Assembly: GCA_000697335.1 (NCBI GenBank) | Contig: JNEM01009965.1 | Span: forward strand, 1 to 16,852 | Length of the DNA stretch: 16,852 nt | Source of the DNA: Conidiobolus incongruus B7586 | Taxonomy: Eukaryota > Entomophthoromycota > Entomophthoromycetes > Entomophthorales > Conidiobolaceae | Reading direction: 5' to 3' | Part shown: piece after piece, positions 1-8,462 of the stretch | Numbering within the stretch: the stretch's first letter is position 1 | Layout: each line of letters starts with the position of its first letter | The notes under the pieces: model-generated | What the model saw: only the letters and a program-made list of their open reading frames with translations | The model's database searches: none | What the model was told of the DNA's origin: nothing | Made by a program: the position numbers and the translations under genes

Positions 1-378
1 CCTTTTCATCAACTTAGTATAACTAGAATTAAGCTCCAATAATCTATTTTCATGTAAAGTAATAGTCTGGGCCAAGTCATCAATCTCCCTAGGACTTCTC
101 AACCTAGTATGAGTGCCAACTTCAGGCAAAGGGGCAACTCTAATATCTGTTTTATCTAATTGACTTTGGAAAAATCTTAATTTTCTTTCCAACTCTACGA
201 ACCTTCTAATTTCACCAACGAAAGAACGTTGAAAAGCGTTCACTTCTGGATTTAAATCGCGAAATTCTACTAACCCTTGTTCACCTAATAAGTTACAGGT
301 AGAAGGGGCTAATTCGTAAGGGATGTATAATTGAATTAGGGACATCTCCTCCGAACGAAAGAGACTGGAATTAGTCAT
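1..378 (-). CDS. VPH1: V-type H+-ATPase V0 subunit a, N-terminal part (runs off left edge)
   Basis: The first 126 codons of an integral V0 subunit a are visible; the gene continues past base 1. V0-a couples ATP-driven rotation to proton translocation in vacuole, Golgi or endosome membranes. Its N-terminal half is a cytosolic stator arm and its C-terminal half, outside the window, is the membrane part. Hallmarks seen: SLFRSEEMSLIQLYIP at residues 5-20, the family's opening motif; DLNPEVNAFQRSF at 41-53; EIRRFVELERKLRFF at 56-70; then a charged helical stretch (about 96-126) ending LNSSYTKLMKR, as in the family's coiled coil. The start is the ATG at 378: an in-frame TAA lies one codon upstream (382-384) and the spacing to SLFRSEEM matches fungal homologues. 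No intron interrupts this part. Identity is secure; whether it is the vacuolar (Vph1-like) or Golgi (Stv1-like) isoform cannot be told from this piece. Confidence 0.93.
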   Translation of the reverse strand, partial: MTNSSLFRSEEMSLIQLYIPYELAPSTCNLLGEQGLVEFRDLNPEVNAFQRSFVGEIRRFVELERKLRFFQSQLDKTDIRVAPLPEVGTHTRLRSPREIDDLAQTITLHENRLLELNSSYTKLMKR

Positions 379-1959
379 TCTTTATTGTTTTTTATTTTTA
401 ATATGTGTTTATTTAATATATGATTGAAAGAAGATAAAGATTATTAAAAGTAGATTTGAATTGAATATAAAACAAAACGAAGAAACAATTTCAATTGAAT
501 TAATCATTAAATCCACATTAAATATGGTCTGAATTGAATATGATTTAAACTGAAATTTTCTTTTCAAATGTATCTTTTACATCATCAAAATAAATTATAA
601 TAAATATCAAATAATTTTATAAAAACAATTACACAAAGATTATATTTGAAATAAATATTATTAATTATTGATAACTAGTATTGAATTAATATTTCAATAA
701 AACTGTGCTATAAGATATCTTTGAAAGTTGATTATATTTTAAAAATTTAGTTCAACAAATTTGATTTATTCTATTTCAAACAGTTTAATATGCCTAATAA
801 TCGTAAAAAATAATTCAATTTTAATTTATACTTACCCTTCAAAAAAGAACCAATACGATATTAAGAAGAGACTAAATAATATAAAAATGATAACACTTAA
901 AAATGATTTACAGATATGTAAATATCACCGAAAATTTATATGTATATTCAATCAAATTTAAAATACTGTTGGGATCCTGATAATCTTCAATATTTTAAAA
1001 ATTGATCATTAATTAACGTTAATCTCTAATAAATTATATTTCCTTGAGATATGCCTAAAAATTAAAATGAATGTGATTCTCTTATGAAGTTATTAATAGA
1101 TTCATAATTTGAATCTATGATAATAGGTTGTGATATAAATATAAATATAAATAATATATAATTATTTAAAATATATAAGTATATGATTTAACAACTTGAT
1201 ATTTATATATATCATCAAACTCGTTAATTATTTACCTGATTTTATAATCAGTTAAACTGTATCCCCAGCATTTGTTAAATTCATAAAATAATTAGCTAAA
1301 CTTAAGTTATTTGGAACAAACATTTAAGAGATTGTGTAATTTACAGTTATTCTATAATTCATTTTATTTCAATATTTGATCGTATTATTTGATTATATGC
1401 TTAATATGTGATATTTATTGATATTTTGTATGATATCTGGAGTTGCTTGGAATTTCTTTAAACAGAATCTTAACTATTCAACTTATACATTATCTGGTTC
1501 AATTTCGTTGCAATGATTGGCTAATTTATTGATAATCGGCCAATAAAAAGCTAATAATGATCAAACAATACTCCAATAAGGTTTATCAGATTAGATTGAA
1601 AAAGAATCAAATATAGTTAAATATCAAGCAACAACTCAAAAAACTCCTTTACTCAATATAAAATAATATAAATAAACGATATTATAGGGAATATTCAGTG
1701 ATTTGATAAAGATTATCATAGTAATATTCTAGTAAAATATATTAATAATGTAAGCATTTTAAGGAGAATTTTGAGGCTATTCAGATCTTTACCACATGTT
1801 TTTAACTATGAATTAAGGAAATTTATCGATTGGACAATTACAGTCCCATATTTAAACTATAAATTGAATCATTCGACTTTTAGATTGCAAGCTTGTTTTA
1901 GTCCCTGAATATCTTTCTCTTTTATTTATTTAATTCATTTGCTTCTCTATTATTTCATC
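379..1959. other. AT-rich intergenic spacer with a possible CCAAT-box cluster
   Basis: This spacer separates two divergent genes, V-ATPase subunit a on the minus strand and the unknown protein on the plus strand, so it must contain both promoters. It is very A+T-rich and I see no credible gene. The only long open stretch, about 761-961, has no ATG start and low-complexity composition. The section 1430-1640 is slightly less AT-rich. It holds ATTGGC at 1516-1521 and GCCAAT at 1539-1544, facing each other, plus another CCAAT at 1573-1577. These could be CCAAT-binding-complex sites for the gene starting at 1960, but such pentamers occur by chance and the assignment is weak. Confidence 0.5.
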
Positions 1960-3150
1960 ATGTCTTTGAGAGTGAAATCCATATATCGCCAGAGGGAATC
2001 CCTCGTCGACTCATCTTTGCAGGCTAAAGATTATATTAAAAAAACATTCCGTAAGAGCTTAAAACGGCTCTCCAGCAACCCCAACTTCAACGCTCAGGAT
2101 AATCTTCTAAATCCCATTCAAACTACACCACTTCCAGTCATTGAAGACTTGGATTTGGGCAGTCAGTTCAGCACCGAATTCAAGCAGTTTAAAACTCAAA
2201 AAACCCCTGTCCAGCATCCCAAAGAACTGACGCCGGAATGGATGAAGCTAGCTGAGCCCATCCTCGTCAGCCCCATCCAAATTCCACCCGCTGTTTCCAC
2301 AGCACCACCCACCCGGGCGATTGATCAGGTGCCCAACCTCAGCAACGACTCGCATCCTTCTACCCCAGCCACGCTCACCACCAATCCCAGCCACGACCCC
2401 CCAGAACTAGTTATTTCGCCACATCCCCAAATTAGCACAGTCCCCCTCGCAGAACTCCTGAAACCTGTGCAAATCCCCTCCGCAATCGAAATCGATTCCG
2501 AGGGAAGAACCTTGCTCCAGTCACCTAACCCCCCACGTCCCACCAAGGGTACCAACCCATCCCAGCTGCCCAATCTAAATACCATACTTAATGACAAGGT
2601 AGATACGACAGCTATAGCCAAAGAAATCACAAAAGCCTCTAATCACATCAGAACCAAATCCATGCCTAACTTACTATTCATCAACAACACCAATGACGAT
2701 GCTACAGAACACACATTTACAGAAGGCTATCCCAAGGTGCCTAAATTACATCCTGCACCTAAGCCTCAGGTAAGGCGAGGATCGTGTCACCTACCCAATC
2801 CCACTCACTCTCTTAACAAAGAGCCTTCAGAAAAACCAGAAGAGGAAAATTTCCTACAACAGAGAGAACGTCGCAAATCCTCCCCTGAGCTTGGAACCGT
2901 TGACAAACTCTCAGCCACCAATTTGAATCCCCAACGATCCCATCCCGTGAGTACCATTGAATACGAAGCCAAGCGCAATTCCAAGATATTGGACAACAAT
3001 GAAGGTCAAATAGTCGAGCGCAAACCCGTGAAATCCTTCACCATTATAACGAAAGTCAAAAACACCATAAAGTTCAACAGTCTCAAACTACGCAGGGGCG
3101 TACTCGGAGAATTGGGCAAGAAGATGAATGTGAAGGAGATTTTTTCCTAA
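1960..3150 (+). CDS. hypothetical Pro/Ser/Thr-rich, probably disordered protein (396 aa)
   Basis: I do not recognise this protein. The frame is clearly real: it is uninterrupted, far richer in G+C than its surroundings, and has a coding-like third-position pattern. The frame is open from 1909, but the first ATG is at 1960 (protein begins MSLRVKSIYRQRE), which I take as the start. A short basic N-terminus (about residues 20-40, KDYIKKTFRKSLKRLSS) is followed by roughly 200 residues rich in Pro, Ser, Thr, Asn and His with no predicted fold. A basic C-terminal tail (about 345-396, many Lys/Arg) ends in VKEIFS. There is no signal peptide, membrane segment, Cys pair or enzyme motif. Several Arg-x-x-Ser sites resemble basophilic kinase targets: RTKS and RRGS in the middle, RRKS near residue 307. 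A regulatory or scaffold role is a guess. A splice-donor-like CAG|GTAAGG at 2767-2772 lies inside the frame, so a spliced isoform cannot be excluded. Confidence 0.75.
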   Translation: MSLRVKSIYRQRESLVDSSLQAKDYIKKTFRKSLKRLSSNPNFNAQDNLLNPIQTTPLPVIEDLDLGSQFSTEFKQFKTQKTPVQHPKELTPEWMKLAEPILVSPIQIPPAVSTAPPTRAIDQVPNLSNDSHPSTPATLTTNPSHDPPELVISPHPQISTVPLAELLKPVQIPSAIEIDSEGRTLLQSPNPPRPTKGTNPSQLPNLNTILNDKVDTTAIAKEITKASNHIRTKSMPNLLFINNTNDDATEHTFTEGYPKVPKLHPAPKPQVRRGSCHLPNPTHSLNKEPSEKPEEENFLQQRERRKSSPELGTVDKLSATNLNPQRSHPVSTIEYEAKRNSKILDNNEGQIVERKPVKSFTIITKVKNTIKFNSLKLRRGVLGELGKKMNVKEIFS

Positions 3151-3412
3151 ACCATGTATTTACTACTACAACTCCTCCCCCTTACACCTCACAACTACAC
3201 CATTATCACAATACTCACATTGAGTAATTATAACATTTGATACTATTTTTGCAGGACGAATATCACCCTGAACCATGTACACAATACCCAACCTCACATC
3301 GTCATAGACCACTTCACCTGATTCTATAATATTCACAACAATCAATTCATTGATAGAAAATATTTTCTAATCTATTTTTTTGCCTTTTTATTGTTCATCA
3401 ATAATAAATAAA
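3151..3412 (+). other. probable 3' UTR of the unknown gene, with overlapping AATAAA signals
   Basis: After the TAA at 3148-3150 the sequence stays less AT-rich until about 3345, then drops to spacer composition. Overlapping AATAAA hexamers at 3403-3408 and 3407-3412 could direct cleavage, giving a 3' UTR of about 260 nt. A splice-acceptor-like TTTTTGCAG ends at 3253 and is followed by a short open plus-strand stretch. On the minus strand a frame of about 60 codons is open from around 3355 to 3161 but has no upstream ATG giving the full length. I cannot tell untranslated sequence from an extra exon or an antisense fragment. Confidence 0.35.
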
Positions 3413-4764
3413 TGATATATTTTAGGATATTAAAATTGAATTAATTGTCATATATAAATTTATATTATTTGACGATAAATATGTTTCAATTAACATATTT
3501 ACAAGTTTATAGAATTGATGTTAAAGTAGTAACACATTAATTATCGAACTAAAACCTATTAATCTATTTAACATTCTAATACAAAAATACAAAATAACAA
3601 AATATAATCAATTTGCAAAATCTATTAAATTAAATGTTAATAATTAATTTAAAATTATTCAAAAAATTAGAATATTATAAAATTATTAAAAGCATTAAAA
3701 TATATCAAATTGTGTGATATTAAAATTGAAAATTATTAATTCATCAATATTACTAAAATTATATTATTAAATATTCTAAAATAATGATTTTTATTATAAA
3801 ATAGAATTAAAATTAATATATATATATATATAATTTTGATTAAATTTTGAAAAATATTTTTCAATCTCTTTCATTTAGAGCAATGAAATCATTATTACTT
3901 TCAATATAAATAAATGGGATATGATATCATTTTGATCAAAATCAATCTATAAATTATATATTGTAAAAGACAAAAATTTATCATTTATATATATTTTATA
4001 TTAAAATATGAAAATTTTCAATATTTAATTCAGCACAAAATTAATGAATTATAACTAATATTTTATCTAATATTTAAAACACCATAATTGAAATTTTATT
4101 ATTATATTAATTTTTGAATGATTATTGAGTAAATTGATGAATACCCAAGACAATTATATGCTAATTGGATTTAATAAACCAAACTTTCAAAATTCAGATT
4201 TTATCAAACTTCAATATTTTACTATATTTTCATTACTAACTTGATATATTCAATATTTTGTTTTCTGTAAAATATTTAAAAATAGGTTATATTAATATTT
4301 ATTATTCAATGTAATATTCTCAATCATAACCAATATGAATCTATGATATTTAAATTTTACTCAACTTAAAGCCAGCAGTTCTAAGCTCAAAAAAAGATCA
4401 ACAATATAAATAAAAATGAAATATAGTATCAAATGAAGTTTGTGATTAAGTATATATTTATCGATTATTATATTAATTTGGATATATTGGAATAATCTTT
4501 ATCATATTTTTTTGTTTGAATCAACATCATTGTTATAAAATTTAAACAGAATATATCGATCAAAATCAGTATTGTATCGATTTTATGATTTAAATTTGTT
4601 ATATTTTTTTGAATGATATTGATGAATTCATATTTTTTATAATGAATCCTGTTGAATTTTAATTAATTTATTAAAATTAAAGTTGAAATATTTTAATTCA
4701 AAACTATTATATAATGTAAAAATATGAAGAACACTACAATATATAAGGAATTTAATATTGTTTT
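3413..4764. other. AT-rich spacer, nothing recognisable
   Basis: Extremely A+T-rich sequence with homopolymer runs and a short (AT)n microsatellite at 3816-3832. I see no open frame with coding character, no tRNA-like fold and no clear repeat family. Upstream control sequence for a transcript from the patch at 4765 could lie at its right end, but nothing specific is visible. Confidence 0.6.
3816..3832. repeat. (AT)n microsatellite
   Basis: Uninterrupted alternating A and T for 17 bases. Confidence 0.9.
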
Positions 4765-5100
4765 GGTTACCTAAATGGTAACCTGCCAGAGCATCTTTTC
4801 CTTGCCATCTATTTCCTTATGGAGATGCTACCCAGGAATGCATATCACTCTACTCTAAAGGTCTCATTCTCTAGAAGACCTATCTCACCTCTAAATACTA
4901 TCTATAGCTGACAATTGAACCACAAAAGAACCAATATCGTAAACTTAACTATGAGAGGTCAGCAGATCTCTCACAAAATGATAATATCTTTTCATCTTCT
5001 CAATAAAGCCTTTGATGTAGTACTATCACTTACTACCAGTAGATTAACTTCTCCAGCTTCTTATTATATGCGTTGGTAGCAACTAGTATTGCAACATTTT
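4765..5100. other. GC-richer, hairpin-dense patch; possible structured ncRNA
   Basis: The base composition changes abruptly inside an AT-rich spacer. No useful open frame exists on either strand, but five local inverted repeats lie in tandem. They are GGTTACC/GGTAACC (4765-4771/4777-4783), AGCATCT/AGATGCT (4790-4796/4823-4829), AGGTCT/AGACCT (4859-4864/4876-4881), a 9-bp stem 4952-4960/4965-4973 with an AGCA loop, and GTAGTA/TACTAC (5017-5022/5031-5036). Two of these stems have a G-U pair, or extend by one, only if RNA is made from the plus strand; on the minus strand those positions would be A-C mismatches. This favours a plus-strand RNA. It matches no RNA family I can recognise. A decayed coding relic is the alternative. 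Confidence 0.3.
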
Positions 5101-5271
5101 TATCAAGATCAATAACGATAAATTAGAATTAGTATAGTGATTATAAATAGTAATTTTGTATATTAGGAATAAAATGACAAAAGCTGAAATATTATGAGTT
5201 AAAAATTTATATAAAAAATAGAGAATTTTGAGTAAAAATAAACGCTTTTATAAAAGTGTGATATGGTTCAA

Positions 5272-5344
5272 TGCCTTCTACCAGAATCGAACTGGTGACC
5301 TTCCGCTTACTAGGCGGACGCTCTGCCAACTGAGCCAAGAAGGC
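5272..5344 (-). tRNA. tRNA-Thr (anticodon AGT), copy 1
   Basis: This is a complete 73-nt cloverleaf on the minus strand without an intron. The acceptor is GCCTTCT/AGAAGGC, the D stem GCTC/GAGC, the anticodon stem TCCGC/GCGGA with loop CTAGTAA, and the T stem ACCAG/CTGGT with loop TTCGATT; the discriminator is A. The anticodon AGT is at 5309-5311, with A34 expected to become inosine and read ACU/ACC codons. Internal pol III promoter boxes are present: A box TGGCTCAGTTGG and a B box containing GTTCGATTC. Likely terminators on the minus strand are a T4 at 5252-5255 and a T5 at 5234-5238. It is identical over all 73 bases to the copy at 8390-8462 and points away from it. Confidence 0.97.
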
Positions 5345-6232
5345 GATAGTTCACAGTATCGTAACCTGGAATTAAATCTATTCATATAAATTTTCTACTA
5401 TCACCCACATTCTGCAAACATTACTCTAGACTTTTAAATGCGATTTCAATTACCAATTTATCACTCTAATTAAAATAAAATTTAAAATATGATATTTCAA
5501 ATTCTTTAAAATTTCAATCAAATTTTATACTCAACTTCAATATATGTATAGATCTGCAACCTCTTTTAATGAATTTATCGATTCTGGTTCATTAAAATAA
5601 TTAAATTAATCCAAAAAACAAGTTTCAAATTGGAAAAACTATTCATTCACTTCAAATAATATACTAAACCAAATTGTTAGAATTATAGAGATATTAAATT
5701 AATTATAAAACCATCATATAAGTTTCAAAAATTTTTTATTGATTTTATAAAAAAACAGGATATTTCGATATTAAAATCATTTGAATAATTACATTATTTT
5801 TCTATAGAGTGAAATCTAATTTAAAAATTGAATAAGTTTCTAATCTGTATTTGTTAAATTTCTCAGGTTTCATGGATCCAACCTTTTCTATTTTTCATAA
5901 TATAAAAACTAAATAATACTGTTTGAATTGATATACTTTTTAGTATTAAAAAATTTCTTTTGAATCAATTCCTGAAATTTTCATGCTATAATTTGATCAT
6001 CTTTCATATATAAAGTTATATGTTTTTTAAGCTTGAGCTAAAAATTGATATTAATATTAGAATATTTATTAAAATAAATTTATAGTTTTGATTTTTGTAT
6101 TAAATGGTTCTATCATTTAAAAATAAATAGTTTAATTATTAAACAATTTTTTTATTTTAATTAGTATTTTTATTATATTATTATTAATTTCAAAAAAAAT
6201 ATTAGTAATTTGAAAACTTTTTTGAGGATGTC
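5345..6232. other. AT-rich spacer upstream of tRNA copy 1 and downstream of the mannosidase
   Basis: The sequence is A+T-rich with no coding signal on either strand. It holds the 5' flank of the minus-strand tRNA gene (right of 5344) and the 3' flank of the mannosidase. A TTTATT at 6151-6156, read as AATAAA on the minus strand, lies about 80 nt after the mannosidase stop and could be its polyadenylation signal. Nothing else is recognisable. Confidence 0.5.
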
Positions 6233-7660
6233 TTAATTAAACCTCTGTATCCTAAATGGATGTGCTTCTGTATTAAACACCCATTGGTCCAAATCCAGTG
6301 TAGATTGGTCACTAAATATCAAATACAGGTACTTCAGAGTCTCAGCTAGGAAGAAACTCTCCATGACATCGACCCGGGGATCGCCATCCGTAGAATTCGT
6401 AATATCTCTGAAGCATGCGAAGCCGGACGGCGTTTTTGAATGCTGGCGAATGGCTTTGAAACCGGCATAGGCCATCTCCCGATACTTTGGATCCTTAGTG
6501 TAATAGTAGCTGTAATAGAGAGATTCGAACATTTCGGGTCGGAGGTTACTTGATGGAATGGTGATGGAGATGCCAGAAGTTTGAGAGAATGAAACGACTT
6601 CGGGACCCAGTAGGTAGGGATTGGCTCGGTAAGCATTATAGCAAGAATCCATCAAATGTTTTGCAGTTTCTCCATAGTCGGTTCCTGGAATGTGGTAATT
6701 TGCGTATTGAAGAAGACCAGGCACGAAAAAGGTCAAATGATCCATATACTGTTGGAATACACCATCTTTGTCATATTCACCAAAATACAGCTGGTCATTA
6801 CTACCACGACGCATTAGAGACTTGAGGCCCTGCATGGACTCTTGAAACATTGAAAGCAGTAGAGGGTTTGACTTACCAGTAAGAATATAAGTTTTTAAAA
6901 GATATTCATAAAAACTATCCCCCAAAGCACCAAATGTCACTTGCTGTGTGATAAATTGCCCAGTAAACACATTCAAATACACCGGATAAAGTCCCTGCCT
7001 TGTCTTTGGCAACTGGTACAATCTCTCATAAATCCTCATGACCACTTCTGCATACATTGGATTATTCGTGAGTTGAGATAATCTCACAAATTCCATCTGA
7101 ACCGACCCAATCTCAGCCAATATGGCAATCCCTCGATTCACATCGGGTACCCTTCTAGTGAAATCGTACCTATAGTAGGGGAACCCAGACGGTGTATTGA
7201 ATGCTGGTAGTAAACTATCAGCCAGTTGGATTGCTTTTTGAAGTAATATAGGTTCATTGGACAAATCATAAGCACTTATTAAACCTCCTAAATAGCGTAT
7301 AGTAGTTTCAAAAATCAGCACAGGGCCATTTGATCTTGAAAAATCAACCATACTAATCCTTTGAACAGCCAATTGGAATTCCTGCTTGAGGTCCATTAGC
7401 CATAACGTCGACAGTGAGTCGACCAGTGTTAGGCCCCAGCCCTGAAATCTGGAATTGTTGGCTGTATTGGATATTGGATGTAACTCATCCTGCCCATAAG
7501 CATATGTCTTGTACCCCGTCCAAGCGTGTAAAAATTCCGCCTTAACTTCTTCGCGTCTTGGGTCAATATCCAATACCAGTTGACTTAATGAGGTATGTAA
7601 TACACATAATAATGTTATAAATCTTTTCATTGTTATTACACACGACCAAAATCTAATCAT
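6233..7660 (-). CDS. Glycoside hydrolase family 47 alpha-1,2-mannosidase (secretory pathway)
   Basis: Class I mannosidases trim alpha-1,2-linked mannose from N-glycans in the ER or Golgi; some fungal members are secreted. Family blocks appear in order (475-aa numbering): HAWTGYKTYAYGQDEL 45-60; GWGLTLVDSLSTLW 74-87; FETTIRYLGGLISAY 117-131; AEIGSVQMEF 182-191; GALGDSFYEYLLK 244-256; LRPEMFESLYY 373-383; DVMESFFLAETLKYLYL 431-447; NTEAHP 463-468. Catalytic acids expected by family alignment are Glu118, Asp248 and Glu376; Thr464 in NTEAHP is the Ca2+ ligand. The N-terminus is hydrophobic. Starting at the second Met (codon 11, ATG at 7630) gives a textbook signal peptide, MKRFITLLCVLHTSLS, so that start (465 aa) may be the used one. 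There is no KDEL or long anchor. N-glycosylation sequons lie at N68 and N422. Oddity: Phe311 replaces the conserved disulfide Cys of the HLxCFLPG block, while its partner Cys340 is kept. Single exon, normal family length. Confidence 0.94.
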   Translation of the reverse strand: MIRFWSCVITMKRFITLLCVLHTSLSQLVLDIDPRREEVKAEFLHAWTGYKTYAYGQDELHPISNTANNSRFQGWGLTLVDSLSTLWLMDLKQEFQLAVQRISMVDFSRSNGPVLIFETTIRYLGGLISAYDLSNEPILLQKAIQLADSLLPAFNTPSGFPYYRYDFTRRVPDVNRGIAILAEIGSVQMEFVRLSQLTNNPMYAEVVMRIYERLYQLPKTRQGLYPVYLNVFTGQFITQQVTFGALGDSFYEYLLKTYILTGKSNPLLLSMFQESMQGLKSLMRRGSNDQLYFGEYDKDGVFQQYMDHLTFFVPGLLQYANYHIPGTDYGETAKHLMDSCYNAYRANPYLLGPEVVSFSQTSGISITIPSSNLRPEMFESLYYSYYYTKDPKYREMAYAGFKAIRQHSKTPSGFACFRDITNSTDGDPRVDVMESFFLAETLKYLYLIFSDQSTLDLDQWVFNTEAHPFRIQRFN

Positions 7661-8389
7661 TAATAAATTTTATTAAATATGAAATATTAATTAATTTTTA
7701 AATTTTAAAAAATTAAAAATAATATTAATTAGAAAAAAAAGAACCCAAGATAAAAAAATTTTTCAATGCATGCTTCAATACTTATTTATTTATTTGGTAT
7801 TATAAAATTCCTCCCATATTGTCCCAATCCCCATTCGAATGATGTGGGGAATTCTCTGGTGCATTCGAATCCCTTACTTCAAGTTGCTTCCAATTCATTT
7901 TCTTATGGGGTAAAATCGGATTCTACTTTGACCTTGTGGTATTTAAATTATTTAATAGTTATCTAAAAATGGATTATCTTGGCTGTTAATCTCCAATAAT
8001 ATCTCAATTTAGAGTTATATTCAATCATTTATAGTTAATAGATCGTTAGTTTTGTATAAAGTAAATATTCATAATGGAAAAAATTTCATAACGTTAATTT
8101 ATCAACAAATGAGTAAAATTATTAAACGAAGAAAAAGTTTAAATGTGAAGATTAAGGCATATAAAGTAAAATTTAAATAGAAAAAATGTATTGATAATAA
8201 CACAATGATATATGTAATATAATGTTTAATTTAGTATGATTAAAAATATAGAAATTAAGCTCTAAGGAATAACATAAGTGTAAAAATTTATTATAACATG
8301 TAAAAAGGTGTTTTAAATAAAGATTTGGAAAATTGATACATTTCAAGGAAAATAATTTATAAAGTGAAGTTAAAAGTAATTCACATATT
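7661..8389. other. Spacer with a GC-richer patch 7800-7945 upstream of the mannosidase
   Basis: This region holds the mannosidase promoter (minus strand) and the 5' flank of tRNA copy 2. Most is A+T-rich, but 7800-7945 is less so. It contains a 6-bp stem TCCCCA/TGGGGA (7828-7833/7845-7850) and two direct copies of CATTCGAAT (7832-7840 and 7862-7870) spaced 30 bp apart. A plus-strand frame at 7766-7966 and a 32-codon minus-strand ORF at 7800-7898 both cross it; neither resembles a known protein. It may be an upstream regulatory region or a 5' leader with a short ORF. Confidence 0.4.
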
Positions 8390-8462
8390 GCCTTCTTGGC
8401 TCAGTTGGCAGAGCGTCCGCCTAGTAAGCGGAAGGTCACCAGTTCGATTCTGGTAGAAGGCA
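8390..8462 (+). tRNA. tRNA-Thr (anticodon AGT), copy 2
   Basis: A perfect 73-nt cloverleaf, base-identical to the minus-strand copy at 5272-5344, with the anticodon AGT at 8423-8425 and no intron. The 3' CCA is not encoded (A discriminator followed by TTAATG), as expected for a eukaryotic nuclear tRNA. Pol III terminators follow as T4 at 8483-8486 and T5 at 8491-8495. The flanks of the two copies do not resemble each other beyond the tRNA itself. The mannosidase gene lies between the two copies, which are transcribed away from each other. Confidence 0.97.

Noticed and set aside
761-961. 66-codon plus-strand frame in the left spacer
   Set aside because: It begins at TTG rather than ATG, is dominated by Ile, Lys and Asn from AT-rich DNA, and resembles random open sequence.
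2767-2772. CAG|GTAAGG splice donor consensus inside the orphan gene
   Set aside because: The frame stays open for a further 380 bases with unchanged coding character, so constitutive splicing here is unlikely.
2325-2999. Minus-strand open frames of 101 and 64 codons inside the orphan gene
   Set aside because: They mirror the Pro/Ser-rich plus-strand frame, give low-complexity protein and have no separate start context.
4765-5100. Short minus-strand protein-like stretches faintly reminiscent of the end of a Ty1/copia polyprotein
   Set aside because: The resemblance is a few residues only, with no flanking repeats and no clear domain. If it is such an element it is a very decayed fossil; I did not call it.
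6346-6825. Frames of 96 and 78 codons overlapping the mannosidase
   Set aside because: The mannosidase frame carries all GH47 motifs; the overlapping frames match nothing and use atypical composition.
7766-7966. 66-codon plus-strand frame ahead of tRNA copy 2
   Set aside because: It has an ATG but no recognisable family; the ends are AT-run translation. The composition bump may instead reflect regulatory sequence for the mannosidase.
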